NCBI RefSeq assembly: GCF_963675165.1
Contig: NC_087387.1
Span: 5,296,990 to 5,360,989 of the forward strand
Reading direction: 5' to 3'
Source of the DNA: Halichondria panicea
Taxonomy: Eukaryota; Porifera; Demospongiae; Suberitida; Halichondriidae
Length of the DNA: 64,000 bases
Positions 49,601 to 60,168 of the stretch are shown here, in pieces (the stretch's first letter is position 1; each line of letters starts with the position of its first letter). The notes below the pieces were generated by a model. It searched no databases. It was not told the DNA's origin and saw only the letters and a program-made list of their open reading frames with translations. The position numbers were made by a program, and so were the translations under genes.

Positions 49601-52600
49601 GCTTCCATATTGAATTTCACGAAGAGATCGAGCTCTTCCATTTTTTGCAACTCCTTTTTCAAGTTAGCAGTCAAAAATGATACTGTAACAGCTATGTTTT
49701 TGAAATCCTTGCGCAGGTGGAGGCACTAAAGAGAGAGTTGGAGGACTCTGAGAGGGGCCACCACACACAGCTGATGAAACTGAGGAAGACAATGGACGAA
49801 CTGAGAGGGCAGCATCGCAAGGAGGTCAAAGGTCAGTCATACGGACCAATTGTCAAATATTAAATCCCATATAAATTATATAAAATAACAATCCTCTACC
49901 AGAACTTATACATGTACATGTATCCGTTTGAAATACTGGGACGGCATTGTTATCTACTTTACAACTACATGTAGTATACGCTTACACGTCTGCATAGACG
50001 TGCACCTCCTGATTAAGTCCATCTCACAGAGCTCACAGCCACCATATCTGATCGCTCGACTCGTGCCTCAGAACTAGAGGTGGAACTGGAGGTGTTGGAG
50101 GGAGAGCTGTCAGCCGCTCAGCAAGCAGCCAAACAAGCGCCCTCTCGTAGCTTGAAGGGACTCGTGGAGAGACTGCGCGAACAGTTAACACTCAAGGAGA
50201 AGCAACAAAGGGTGGGTAGTGGGCGGGAATACAGAGGGTAAGGGGTGGGGACTCAGCGGGTATAAGAGGCGGGAGTTCAGTTTTGGTGGGAGACTAGTCA
50301 ATGATTGATGCGTATCATTGTAGGGAATGAGGAAGTAAGGTACAAGAAGATATGATATACAGTGTGTTGTCATGTACATGCATGTTAGACCTTCATGTAT
50401 GAATGCGAAGGTGAATAACTAAAAAGATTGCTTACATGTACTGTATGTACTACTGTATAGCCATAAACAAATAATGTGGACTTTTTTATCCCCCCTACAC
50501 AGGCCCTGAGTCAGGCATTGCTGCAAGTGAGGGCTGACCTGGTGGAGACTGTCCAGCGTACAGTGGAGGGTGTGGCAGACCGGGAGAGACAGGAGATCAA
50601 TGTTAAACTACTAGTGGAGAAAAGAACGACTGTGCTACAGGTACAGCGCATGTGTGTGTGTGTGTATGTGTGTGTGTGTGTGTGGTCAAAGATCGCTTTT
50701 GTGTCTGGATACTATTTTTCTTAAGAAATAAGTAAGATAATACATGTAGAAACCTGTATCATTAGATTGCTTTCCCCAAATTCTTGCATACATTGTACAT
50801 GTGCAGTGTATGCATGATATCCTAGCTGCTACTGCTATCATACAATATCGCACACAGGAGCAAATGGACAACCTCACTCAAACACTCACTGTTCAATTGG
50901 AAGAATCTAAAGCAGGAGAGGCAGCAAAAGACGAGGAAATAACAGTACTCTCGAAGGGAATGGTAAAGGTCAAAGGGCAACTCCAAAAGGTAGAGGCTGA
51001 ACTAGAACTGAAGAGGCGTGGCTTGGAACAGTCCAAAAGCCGAGAGAGGAAACTGGCCAATGAGATTCACGAGGTACATATTGTACGTTTATGGGATGCA
51101 TGTACGTGTCATTGCATGTACATATCAGTTGATACAATTATTTGGAAGTAAGCTTCTGGTACACAATTCGTTTTGTGATCTCCACTTTACTTTGAATAAA
51201 TGCACTTTCTTAGAAAGCACAAAGTTAAATATACACTTTATTCCTCCCACTCTACTGTACTTGTACGTACATGTAGCTTCATGTTCAACTGGAGCAAAGG
51301 TCGCCAGATGTTGAAGAGTTGCAGAAAAAAATAAAAGTCCTTCAAGGGAGGCTAGAAAAAGAGAAATGTCGAGTCAGCGAGGAGATATCCCGTGGTACGC
51401 AGAGGGTGGTCGGGAAACGAGTCGATCAATCTGTGGAAGCGCAAGTAGAGAATAAGGTATATAGCTAGCTGGTTCACTTTGGTAGGTGGTAGCTGGTTCA
51501 CTTTGGTAGGTGGTAGCTGGTTCACTTTGGTAGGTGGTAGCTGGTTCACTTTGGTAGGTGGTAGCTGCATTATTATAATCACATCTAGACAAGGCCTATA
51601 TAGACTAAAAACATCTAATTTGTGTGTTTGAGATTGAGGATTGAAAATTGCCATGCACGTACCATTTCGAAAATTCAGGGCACGTCATGCACTGGGTTCA
51701 TGTAAATGTGTATACGTACATACATGTACACTGTGACTAAGTGCTTTCTCCGTGCAATCCCCTCCCCCTAAATGTAGCTTCGTGGTGGCAGTGCGGAGGT
51801 GGCTCGTTGGGAAGAAAGCAAGAAATGGCAAAAGAAGGTGGAGACATTGCGGACCAAGCTAACAGAGAAACAGAGAGAGTTGGAGCATGCGCACAGGACA
51901 GTGCAGTCACTCAAGGACACTCTAACCAGGTCAGGCACAGATTGTGTATGTATGAGTAGTCGTGGCCGAGTGGTTAAGGCGATAGACTAGAAATCTATTG
52001 GGCTCTGCCCGCGTAGGTTCAAATCCTGCCGACTACGAATTTTTATATTTCTTTTTTTAAGGTGATCTAGAAATCTATTGGGCTCTGCCCGCCCACAGGT
52101 TCAAATCCTGCCGACTACAAATTTTGTTGTTTCTTATGTGCGTGCATCTACATGTGTACGTTTTCCCTCTTTCAGATCTGAGAGAGAAAGAAGTATTCTA
52201 CAGGGAAAACTGAAGGCTGCTCAGAAAGCCACTGCTGAGTCAGCAATTGTTCCATGGATCGGAGGCGAAGCACAAAAGAAAGTGAGCATTTATCATTATC
52301 ATTCGTTTATTTGCTTCCACTAAAAAATCTATGCACTTGGTTCACAAATGTATACATGTACCCACCCCCGTCACACACACAGCTGCCGTCTGTTGAGACA
52401 GAGTCCCTTTGTAGTCGTATCTACGAACTGGAAGAGGAGGTTAGTCATCTGAAGAGAGAGTTGGTGCGAGGGAGAGAGGGGGAACTGTTTGAGACGAGGG
52501 GACGTTGTGAGCAGCTGACGAGGACAGTGGAAGCTCTGGAGGAGCAACTAGGGCAGCAGGTATCGGTGAATGATGAAGAGTAGTAGTTATTACATGTACA

Positions 52601-55600
52601 TGGCTATGTGTAACAAGCAGTTTATTGGCATGTGTAATTAGTTGGCCATGATCTGACGGTGAGTCTTGAGCTATACTCAACTTACAGTGCCATACATTAG
52701 CATACTGAAGTCTTACATTTTAAGGCAAAATGCAACAAGCCTGTCTATATAGTGGCGGCCATTCAAGGGCATACTAAAACAGTGGCTGTAATAAAGAGGT
52801 GACCTGCTTCCAAACACATGCTATGGAGACTTAGAGGCGACCTTGGGGGACGGGTGATCATGCATGCATGCACAAAGGACAGGTTTCACTGTTAAAGTAC
52901 GTGTACATATCAATCACGCTTTTAGGAAATACATACTATTACAGGTATGTAAATAGTTAGGTTGGAACCGTTAACCACTGGTTTTGTACACCCCCCCCCC
53001 TCCACACACACACACACACAGCACCCTGGCAGCTCTCAGCTGATTGCCCTGAGGGAGAGGGAGGATGCCTTGAGGGCAGAGCTACTCACAACTCAGAGGG
53101 AGAACATGACTCTAAGGTTTGACTACGAACAAGCTATCCTGGAGCTACCCAGGCTAAAGGTAAGAATATCATTTGGAATATTGCTTGTAAGAAATTATAA
53201 TGTAAACATTATATTGCTACATTTGTTCCCTATTGTCCAGAGTCGCCTGAGTGACCAACAGCTGTATGTTGAGGCACTCCAGAGCTCAGGGGCAGGAGAC
53301 AATGTGCGACCAATTACCAGCAAGAAGGTGCGTACATACTTGTACTTGTACACTGTGTATAACTAAGCCAGTTGCATGTGGTCCTTAAAATCTTCAGTAA
53401 TTTACTACCATTATGAAAGATCCATTCACATCTTGAGCAAACTGTACATGTATTTAGTAAAACAATAATTGTTTTTTAACATTCTCATGAGTATAGTATA
53501 CCTACACATACTGTATGTACGTGTAGGACGGGGGTCAAAGTGCAGCCGAGTTGGAGCGTGTGGTGAGTGCCATGCGGAGGGTGATTGAGCGACTACAGAC
53601 AGAGAACACCTCCCTAAAGAGCCGAGCAAAGGTCAACGGGGTCAAGAGCACCACCCTAACCGCACTGGAGAAAGAGAACAAAAAATTGAAAGTGAGTAGT
53701 TGCTGTATGTACCGACTACGTATGGTGACTGGTCATATGACTATAGACGTACTGTATGTGAGTATGAACCTTTTGCCATAATTATACTTTTGTATACACG
53801 ATTTCTGTATTCGTGCAAAACTATGAAGTTGAAGCCAACAAACCTATTTTTAATTTACTCTTCCTTGCCCCTCCCTCAGTCTGACCTGGCGGAGGCTGTG
53901 TCCAGCTCTGGAGGCGGTGTGTCTGTCAGGCTGCCCTCTGCCACCGAGAAGATTGTCACTGAGAACGACAAACTAAGGAAAGAAATAAAGAAGGTACTAT
54001 ATTCATTCATACACCTCTGGTTAGGATTGCATGTCAATGAAGCCAATAAATGAAATTGATACGCTCGTAGATGGATGTAGCTAAAGTTGATTGTCTACTA
54101 AACTATAGAGTTGTGATTGCCCGTTAAAATTTGCAGAACAGCTAGACAGTAGTACAGTTTAACATCACTCCAAAGGCAGCGAAACTACATTTACTGTTTG
54201 TGTACATTATTATTGCCTTGATCAGACTACCATTAATTTTAAATTGTCTGTCCATAATTATGTGCTTCTTATTTAATATGTGGTTACTTGTACATGTATG
54301 TAGCACAAAACGACTTTATTTCTTTGATTCTGTTGCAGGATCAAGATCTGATCAACAAGTTGCAACTGTCCAATGTAACACTGAAGTTGGAGAACAGTAA
54401 ACTACAGCAAGAGCACGACTCAAGACACCCTCTCACCACCAGTCATGATCATGATCACAGGTTTGTATTACCATGCATGTACATGTACATACATGTATCG
54501 GTGTAAATATAGAGGTAACTTGTTGAGGGATTGTTTTGCACACTTGTAAAATTGATTTTGGCCCTTCTTTAGTGGTTATATACCCGTTAAGTTTTAGTAT
54601 GAGATTAATAATAAATTAAGAATTGAACTAATTGGGATAGAGCATATTAGGGCCTATCGTTATGAGGCTTGACCGTGAGGTTGTTCAACTTGTAAACTTA
54701 CTCGTTATGAATGTCGTTCCTACCTTACGTACCTCCAGCTGTGAGGAACGTGTGGAGTGGCTGCAGACTGAGTTGGAGAAGAAGACGGCCATGTTGATGG
54801 AGGTCAAGAGAAGCTTGCGAGAAACTGTTGACAGAGAGAGACAAATCAAGGAGCTAGCCACAGATACTGAGGTAGGTGGAGTAGGGGGTTTCCCTCACTG
54901 CATTTGCCTGCACATGATACAAAATAACGGTTGCTATATCTCACTAATTGTTTACATGTAAACCTGTCTGTATAAAGTAGTTGCTTACAAACCTAAACTA
55001 AACCGAGTGAATATACGTTGTTTATTATACGTGTATACTGTCGCATCTTGGTATATCTGTTGCGTTTCGTAATTTTGTTGATCCTGCGCACATCCTTTCT
55101 TCAGTTATCAGAGAAGTTTCTGACAGTGTCCAGAGAGAAGGACGCACTGCAGGAGCAGGTGGCTCAGGTACATGAGATAAGATTTTGTCTTAGTGTTTGC
55201 TTCCTAAATAATTATACATGTACACATCTGTGATTATAATTATGTGTACAAATTATGTGTATAATGATTCTAAAACTATTGAAATAAGCCTCAAGCTTTA
55301 ATATACATAATATACACGTACATGTATCTTTAAGTGATTTACAGCACAAATGCATGCATGGGTATATACAATTAAAATGTCATACTCACATACGCAGCTA
55401 CACTAATCCGTGTGTATAACGTACACGTATAAAATTATATAATTACAGTAGCTGTATTTGCCCGCTATATACAGCTCAAGAAGGAGCTTGATGCGTTTGA
55501 CCCGAGCTTTTTTGAGGAGATCGAGGACCTCAAGTTCAATTACCAGGAGTGTGTGCGGAGAAATGTTCAGTTAGAAGAGCAGATGACTCAGCAGTACGGT

Positions 55601-55630
55601 GTCACCATAGAAACAGCGGAGAATGTGTAA
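34755..55630 (+). CDS. CEP290: CEP290, centrosome/cilium transition-zone coiled-coil protein
   Basis: Forty-four exons join with no phase conflict into 2325 residues (human 2479). Exon starts-ends: 34755-34869, 35326-35477, 35749-35979, 36806-36964, 37044-37157, 37266-37424, 37722-37844, 38441-38626, 38978-39049, 39304-39374, 39737-39929, 39989-40139, 40548-40639, 40699-40887, 41138-41368, 41724-41852, 42077-42226, 42459-42539, 42802-42975, 43251-43444, 43764-44354, 46992-47109, 47280-47443, 47671-47764, 47970-48080, 48211-48603, 48803-48937, 49244-49405, 49717-49831, 50030-50211, 50503-50640, 50858-51073, 51277-51456, 51778-51929, 52176-52281, 52383-52559, 53022-53159, 53241-53327, 53527-53691, 53880-53993, 54339-54460, 54739-54871, 55105-55167, 55475-55630. 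Diagnostic blocks in order: SEENEALREQLGLDP, YQRKFSVIIHQQ, SRKITLLTVNERT, TLEMKELNERQRA, LVERLREQLTLKEKQQRALS, RWEESKKWQKKVETLR, ATEKIVTENDKLRKEIKK and ELDAFDPSFFEEIEDLK near the end. Almost the whole protein is predicted coiled coil. It tethers the ciliary membrane to transition-zone microtubules. The 2.6-kb intron after 44354 holds a nested antisense gene; two other introns hold tRNA genes. Confidence 0.95.
36085..36640. repeat. Possible small dispersed element in CEP290 intron 3
   Basis: It starts with GAAAGCACCGCAGGTGCTG and TGCCTCGGTGG and ends with GCGCATGCGCACCGAGGCAC, so the ends are weakly inverted. The start recurs at 34456 and the end resembles 856-895. It contains no coding sequence. 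Confidence 0.5.
37612..37721 (+). repeat. (CA)n-rich tract at CEP290 exon 7 acceptor
   Basis: CA dinucleotides with CTC and CCC interruptions run directly into the CACACACAG 3' splice site of exon 7. Confidence 0.9.
38067..38336. mobile_element. MITE with about 40-bp TIRs and TA target duplication
   Basis: The left end CCGTATAGCGGGTATATTTC and right end GAAATATACCCGCTATACGG are exact complements and the complementarity continues through the GAGGGTATAAATTTTCGCGG region. TA dinucleotides flank both ends (38065-38066, 38337-38338), pointing to a Tc1/mariner-type mobiliser. About 270 bp, no coding capacity, in a CEP290 intron. Confidence 0.88.
38680..38970 (+). repeat. 29-bp minisatellite, about ten copies
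   Basis: Units begin CCATGTACTACCATATCACT followed by a C-rich GCCCCCCTC. Copies are almost identical and stop eight bases before the CEP290 exon 9 acceptor, so the array supplies that intron's polypyrimidine tract. Confidence 0.95.
40203..40303 (+). repeat. Dispersed repeat family A, copy in a CEP290 intron
   Basis: Contains CACCCTCTATAATACAGCCA, CCATAGCATGTGTTTGGACC and TGTTAGCAGACCACCTCTTT in the same order as the copies at 14134, 16862 and 19838. Confidence 0.8.
41918..41990 (+). tRNA. tRNA-Val (anticodon CAC)
   Basis: A 73-nt cloverleaf: acceptor stem GTTTCCG pairs with CGGAAAC, A-box TAGTGTAGCGGTTATCAC in the D arm, anticodon loop TTCACAC giving CAC (reads GUG), T arm CCCCGGTTCGATCCCGGG with intact B-box, discriminator A. 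A T-run follows (ATCTTTTTT), a good RNA polymerase III terminator. No intron. It lies in the CEP290 intron between exons 16 and 17, same strand, and is close in sequence to animal tRNA-Val genes. Confidence 0.96.
43765..44354 (+). other. CEP290: Largest CEP290 exon, coiled-coil block
   Basis: Exon 21 (591 nt from 43764) is by far the longest exon and encodes an uninterrupted heptad-rich segment with SQLKEVSEIARQQ, SLRHQLLDLQIQ and RQLRTTVQALRRRYAG, closely matching the middle of CEP290. The adjoining intron is the longest in the gene because of the nested gene. Confidence 0.85.
44443..44677. mobile_element. MITE with CCGTATAGCG termini and TA target duplication
   Basis: Ends CCGTATAGCGCAAAATTTT and AAAATTTCGCGCTATACGG are inverted, flanked by TA (44441-44442 and 44678-44679). 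It shares its ten terminal bases with the element at 38067-38336, but the interiors differ, so both were probably moved by the same transposase. Confidence 0.82.
44866..46732 (-). CDS. SRCR-domain type I membrane protein with ITIM-like tail, nested in a CEP290 intron
   Basis: Six minus-strand exons, 46732-46672, 46625-46455, 46381-46244, 46180-45998, 45930-45531 and 45052-44866, join in phase into 379 residues. Residues 1-19 (MQVSSFFMLLTGVITVTAQ) are a signal peptide. Exons 2-3 encode an SRCR-like domain (GQLRL, GEWRWVC, ATCGQLGYSNEF, VVTLSDCNGPRLTEC). Exon 4 starts a second related domain (GEIRLVGGSTDREGRVEV, WRTVC). Exon 5 continues with spaced cysteines, a Thr/Ser-rich stalk, then a membrane helix at about 283-308 (AGIGVLVALLLAVSVGWIV). 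The 70-residue cytoplasmic tail has LTYAVV (Y330, ITIM-like), NPAY (Y352) and HTYDVV (Y364). This layout suggests a signalling receptor of the scavenger-receptor type; ligand unknown. Introns as short as 50-75 bp. The gene is wholly inside the intron between CEP290 exons 21 and 22 on the opposite strand. Confidence 0.82.
45103..45382. mobile_element. pogo/Tigger-like MITE
   Basis: Ends CAGTAGAACCTCGATTATCC and GGATAATCGAGGTTCTACTG are perfect complements, flanked by TA duplications (45101-45102 and 45383-45384). The terminus is of the pogo/Tigger type (CAGTAxAACCTCGATTA). A direct partial duplicate of the end lies inside at 45117-45135. About 280 bp, no transposase. It sits in the last intron of the nested SRCR gene. 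Confidence 0.9.
49201..49243 (+). repeat. C-run plus (CA)n at CEP290 exon 28 acceptor
   Basis: A run of C residues followed by CA dinucleotides ends in CACACACAG, the 3' splice site of exon 28. Confidence 0.9.
51467..51565 (+). repeat. 24-bp minisatellite, four copies
   Basis: Four tandem copies of TAGCTGGTTCACTTTGGTAG plus GTGG lie directly after the CEP290 exon 33 donor (GTATATAGC). Confidence 0.95.
51956..52037 (+). tRNA. tRNA-Ser (anticodon AGA)
   Basis: An 82-nt type II tRNA: acceptor GTAGTCG pairs with CGACTAC, D arm TGGCCGAGTGGTTAAGGC, anticodon stem-loop GACTAGAAATC giving AGA (reads UCU), a long variable arm (GGGCTCTGCCC), and T arm GCAGG-type GTAGGTTCAAATCCTGC. A T-rich run follows. 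It lies in the CEP290 intron between exons 34 and 35, same strand. It closely resembles animal tRNA-Ser(AGA) genes. Confidence 0.95.
52063..52119 (+). pseudogene. Partial 3' duplicate of the neighbouring tRNA-Ser
   Basis: From the anticodon-stem side (CTAGAAATCTATTGGGCTCT) to the end (TCAAATCCTGCCGACTAC) this repeats the tRNA at 51956-52037, with a small insertion (CCCACAGG). The 5' half is missing, so no cloverleaf forms. Confidence 0.9.
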
Positions 55631-56367
55631 ACTGACTGTGTATAGTTACTATGAGGCTTATCACTTATTTATTCTCCTAACATTATACTGCATGTATATA
55701 TTCAACAATTTTTATCGTATTTGTCGTGTCAAATTCTAAAGAAAGGTGGTATAATTATTATAAATTGTATGAAATGCTTTGAGAGTGCATGCATAATGTA
55801 CGTAGTAAGAAAAAGTACGTGCATCCAGGTATATGTATGTCATTAATAATAATTATGGGGATGGATGCATTATCTTGTTAGTTTTCCACTTGTGTAATCG
55901 TAATGAATTCCCGACTTAAAAATATGAGTATAATAATGAGGCGGCGGTGGTCATAAAAATATAGAGGACTATAGCATTTTGCATTGTGTGATTAAAATAA
56001 TGGGCAAAGATCATCAGTAGAGCTATAATTATTACTGTACGTTGAGGTAAACTTTCACGGAATCACCTTAATTAATATTTTTACAGAATTGCAGTACAAA
56101 ATGTTAATTATTCGTGGGTAAAAGTATATATACATGCTACATGCAGCAATAATTACTCATGATCAGTAAAAATCTGGAACATTCAAAATTATTATTGCCC
56201 GCTCAGACGGTAATTTTTCTTATATCCTTATAACTAAAAAACAGCATTATAAAAAAACAAAGGTATACGTATCTATAATTATATAAAATACGAATGGCCG
56301 GGACATGCATGCATGCCAGTTATAATTATAGTTAGACACAAAAAGTGGACATGCAACATAATAATTA
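55631..56367. other. Intergenic region between converging CEP290 and receptor copy 2
   Basis: AT-rich 3' flank of both genes. I see no repeats of note and no coding exon. Confidence 0.5.
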
Positions 56368-59300
56368 TCAATGTATTTGGCTTTCCAGCAATGGCTCCCT
56401 CAGATCAACTTGATAAGTTGCGGGTGTCAGCTCAGCCACGCTCTGTGTGACTTTGTTAGCCTCCAATTCAGCTGGCTCATTTATAATTAGTTTTTGGCTC
56501 TTGGGTAATTTAATTTCTCCTATTTTTTGGGCAAAAGCTTTAATTCTTTCCTTCACCATTGGTAGCTTCTTGAGTCGCCAGTAAATGTGCAGAATTATAA
56601 TACCGACAAATGTTAGTAGTGCTATCGAAATCGATATGTATGTGGCTATTTCTCTATGACCGTTGATTGAAGAATGCAGAGAATATGAGGTAGCTGCTGC
56701 AAGCACACCTAGGTTCACCAAGAAGGACATCTCCAGTGTGTCAATCCAACTCTTGTCATATATTCCTCCAGTCACCTTGAACATAGATATAGCAACAATA
56801 CAGGCTGTAATGATAACAAGAAGGTTTAGTTGTATATTTTCTCCCAATGCAAATATAGTTAGTAGCACAGCTCTCATTAGAAGACACAGCCCTGCCCAGT
56901 AGCGATGGTTGGGTTTGAAAGGGATCAGATATGCGTGTATGAAAGGCTGAAGTCTCAATCGTCGAAGAATTTTGGAGATGAAATCGCTTTTCTGTAAAAC
57001 TTGTGCAGAGAACAGTACAAGCGTGTAGGGTGTCAGTAACAATAGGAGAAACACTGATGCGACTATGATAAGAGTCAAATGATGCCCAGAGGCATAATCA
57101 ACATTTCCATCGTATCTCCACACTCTTGTTCTGATGTTCCCAGGGTTGTGAAGAGTCGAATAGTAGAAGATACTGATGATGTTCTGAGCTAGTGAGTTGA
57201 AAGACAACAAGATTATAGTAGCAAGAACAGCTACAGGGTCGCTGGTACTGAAAAACTTTGATACCTGTACAGAGTATCGGCATAGAACAACAATCAGGCC
57301 TGCTAGTATCCATATGTAGACTGGGAATACAAACTGTAGTCCACTGTATGCAATCTGATTCATGCCGTCGTAGAAGCATGTTTCGATTCCAAAATCGAGG
57401 TTCAGCCATGATATAAAAATGATATAGCCACGGAAAAATCCCACTGGGAGAAACACAGCTTGATTGCTGTTTAAAATGTTGACGTAGAAGATGAGTCCAT
57501 TTATAGTTCCTGAAGACACTGTCATTTGTGTTAGGAAGACCAGGGCAACTACTAATATTCCAGCCACTACAAAAACAACCAATAGCGCCAAGTAAGCATT
57601 ATCTGAACAGTTCTTACATATTTCTCCACCGAGCAATAAACTAGTGTTCATGTTGCAGCTTCCACACAGAACACCAGACCTATTGTTGTCACAAATACCA
57701 TCATCCGAAAAAGTGAATGTGCCATTTCTGATACAGAAACGATGAGGACAATTGTCATACCAATTTACGGCACCTTGATAGATGGAGTCATTTGCAGGCC
57801 CCATCCAAAATGCTGGATACTCTATTCTCTTCTGAAAGTTATGCTCATTCACGTCACAGCTGAGTAGAAAGTTCTTGATGCTTTCATCACAGACGCAAGA
57901 ATCCCGCTTCTCATTGAATGGAAATCCATCAGGACAAAAGGGGTTTAGATTAACATTCACTTTCAACGACTTCTCCATATCAAAAAATGAATCGCCAACA
58001 TTCATTATAATAACTTCATTGTCTGCCGAAGATTTAACCGTAAAGTTAATGCTGGTGCACTCCGTTGCGCTAACACTTAGTAGCCTACCATTGTTCCCGA
58101 TAAGAGAGGCAGTAATTGATAGATCCCCAATATCTACTTGCTTTCGGGAAGACTCGAAAGTACTTCGTACCGGTTCTGACATATTGCTCCCGTAGAATTT
58201 GATGGCTCTAACTTCTACAGAGAAGCGCTTTCCTTTGAATGCTGTTATATTTTGAGATCGGTCGGAGCACTTTTCTCGATCATCTTCACAAAAGCAAAAC
58301 CAGTAGCTATCGGATGTAAACATGGGCACTGAATTATTGGTGAGTGAAGTTATTGTTCGATTCAAGTCAATTAAAGCAGGATACTCAACTTTAAGAGTTT
58401 CTATGTGGTCAAAGTTCACGTGTATAACGCTGCCCCCAGGGTACGCTTTGTTACGTTGGAATATAAGGGACACCTGAGGATTGTTCTCGTCTTGGAGACT
58501 AATTAAACATTCTTCACGGTTGTCAGAACAATTCGTATGCTCAAGAGAAGTTCCGATAAAAATAGCACCTCCTTTCACTGCAGTATTGTTAATGAAATGC
58601 AGACTAGTTTCTTTCTCAAATTCAATCCGAGATGATTGATCCAGGAATAAGGCACCCCCATATCTTGCTGAGTTATGATTGAAACATCCAGTGCCGCTAA
58701 ATCTAACAGTAGAGAGAACACTTGCATATATCCCTCCTCCATTTTCGTCGTCATAGATATTATCATGAAAGTTGTACGTACCTCCCAAGAATAGAATGCT
58801 TTGTATTAGAGCAAGAGTACCATCTTTAAAATCATCTTCTATGTTGTTACTTGTGAAAGTGGAATTACCGCTTATATCAATCGTTGACCGTGAAGCATAC
58901 AAAACTCCAGCGTTCCCTTGAAATTGGATGTCGCCACGTAGAGTTAGTTTTCCATCATACACAACAATTTGCGATGGATTATTAACAACTGATACAATCC
59001 CACTGACCGAAAGTTCCGAATTATCAACTAAAATTATTCGCAAACGAAACGTGTTGTTATGAACTACTAGGGCTCCATCGTTAATTGTAAATATCGAGTC
59101 CTTCGTTAATGAGATGCCTTGATGACCACCCGGATTGCTCGTTAAATTAAGCATTCCTCCTATCATGAATATGTGTGAGGAAATTGATTGAACTGACATA
59201 ATATATCCTTCATTTCCACTTGACTCAATGTTTCCTGTCAAGTTAAGTGTGGCACTGTTGTACAAGAGAAGTCCAGCGGTAGATTTATTGATTTCGTTGA

Positions 59301-60168
59301 TTCCTTTATTCTCAATAAAATACAGATTGCCCCTACATTGCAATTCTGTTCTATCAAGGGCAAAAGAACCACCTAGACAGACAAGGTTTCGTTCAAATGA
59401 CCAATCTCCATTCACAACTGCCTCAACGTTACTCAAGGCCATTACACCAAACGGTCCGACATTATCAGTCACATAAACACTCTCAGCTGTTAGGAAACCA
59501 CCATCAATTCGAAACACCACCTCTTCTGCATTAGGGAAGCTGCTGTAGACACACTCAGAATCATATTCTCCAATACTGTTGTTGAAGATGCTGAGGTTAT
59601 TTAATGTGATATTTCCTGAGTTTTGTATGTTGACAATCGTAGCAAGTGCGTTTTTGTTATTGGTAATCACAAGGTTAGTGAGCTCAACATTTGAGCCGTC
59701 TTTAATGTAGAGAGCATCAGAGGTGGTGTTAGCTACACTGATGTCCATCATCTTCACTGTATTGATGTTGATCAAGCTGATACCAGGCAAATCACTTTCA
59801 CCGCACGAAACAAAGGCCACATTCTGAATAGTTACGCTTGTCAAACCATTGAACGATAAAGTGGCTTTTTGTCGGCAGTAGATGGTGGTATTTTCAGTTC
59901 CGTTTAGAGAGAAGCTCTCAGTGATGGTCCCATTTAATAAAAAGTTTGAATCGAGATAATATAGACCAGGAGTTAGTATAAACTTGGAAGGGAGGTCACT
60001 ACTTGTATTGAGTGCGTACTCAGACAAAGTCTGACAGTCAGGGAACTGGTAGGAACAGGAGCACTCTTGTTGGCAGCTGTCGGGTTTGACGTGAATCAGT
60101 TGCTCTTGGGCATTGCAAATAATCAGAATTGTTAGGAGAAAAAGTACTTTCAATCCTGTTGAAGCCAT
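56368..60168 (-). CDS. Beta-helix/multi-pass membrane receptor-like protein, copy 2 (intact)
   Basis: A single exon of 1266 residues. I start at the ATG at 60168 because MASTGLKVLFLLTILIICNAQ is a good signal peptide and a TTTCCAG acceptor lies just upstream, suggesting a 5'-UTR intron; the frame is open further up to 60276. Residues about 25-60 hold a small Cys-rich start (CQQECSCSYQFPDC). Residues about 60-560 are short beta strands with NNK, SGNxG and GGGIYAS turns, consistent with a right-handed beta-helix, heavily N-glycosylatable. A further extracellular part with cysteines leads to the family motif NNRSGVLCGSC (about 826). From about 856 to 1195 there are about nine hydrophobic helices with LNLDFGIETCFYDGMNQ and KPNHRYWAGL. 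The tail ends LREPLLESQ-IH. I infer a cell-surface receptor or sensor; no known function is assigned. Confidence 0.85.
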   Translation of the reverse strand: MASTGLKVLFLLTILIICNAQEQLIHVKPDSCQQECSCSYQFPDCQTLSEYALNTSSDLPSKFILTPGLYYLDSNFLLNGTITESFSLNGTENTTIYCRQKATLSFNGLTSVTIQNVAFVSCGESDLPGISLININTVKMMDISVANTTSDALYIKDGSNVELTNLVITNNKNALATIVNIQNSGNITLNNLSIFNNSIGEYDSECVYSSFPNAEEVVFRIDGGFLTAESVYVTDNVGPFGVMALSNVEAVVNGDWSFERNLVCLGGSFALDRTELQCRGNLYFIENKGINEINKSTAGLLLYNSATLNLTGNIESSGNEGYIMSVQSISSHIFMIGGMLNLTSNPGGHQGISLTKDSIFTINDGALVVHNNTFRLRIILVDNSELSVSGIVSVVNNPSQIVVYDGKLTLRGDIQFQGNAGVLYASRSTIDISGNSTFTSNNIEDDFKDGTLALIQSILFLGGTYNFHDNIYDDENGGGIYASVLSTVRFSGTGCFNHNSARYGGALFLDQSSRIEFEKETSLHFINNTAVKGGAIFIGTSLEHTNCSDNREECLISLQDENNPQVSLIFQRNKAYPGGSVIHVNFDHIETLKVEYPALIDLNRTITSLTNNSVPMFTSDSYWFCFCEDDREKCSDRSQNITAFKGKRFSVEVRAIKFYGSNMSEPVRSTFESSRKQVDIGDLSITASLIGNNGRLLSVSATECTSINFTVKSSADNEVIIMNVGDSFFDMEKSLKVNVNLNPFCPDGFPFNEKRDSCVCDESIKNFLLSCDVNEHNFQKRIEYPAFWMGPANDSIYQGAVNWYDNCPHRFCIRNGTFTFSDDGICDNNRSGVLCGSCNMNTSLLLGGEICKNCSDNAYLALLVVFVVAGILVVALVFLTQMTVSSGTINGLIFYVNILNSNQAVFLPVGFFRGYIIFISWLNLDFGIETCFYDGMNQIAYSGLQFVFPVYIWILAGLIVVLCRYSVQVSKFFSTSDPVAVLATIILLSFNSLAQNIISIFYYSTLHNPGNIRTRVWRYDGNVDYASGHHLTLIIVASVFLLLLLTPYTLVLFSAQVLQKSDFISKILRRLRLQPFIHAYLIPFKPNHRYWAGLCLLMRAVLLTIFALGENIQLNLLVIITACIVAISMFKVTGGIYDKSWIDTLEMSFLVNLGVLAAATSYSLHSSINGHREIATYISISIALLTFVGIIILHIYWRLKKLPMVKERIKAFAQKIGEIKLPKSQKLIINEPAELEANKVTQSVAELTPATYQVDLREPLLESQIH

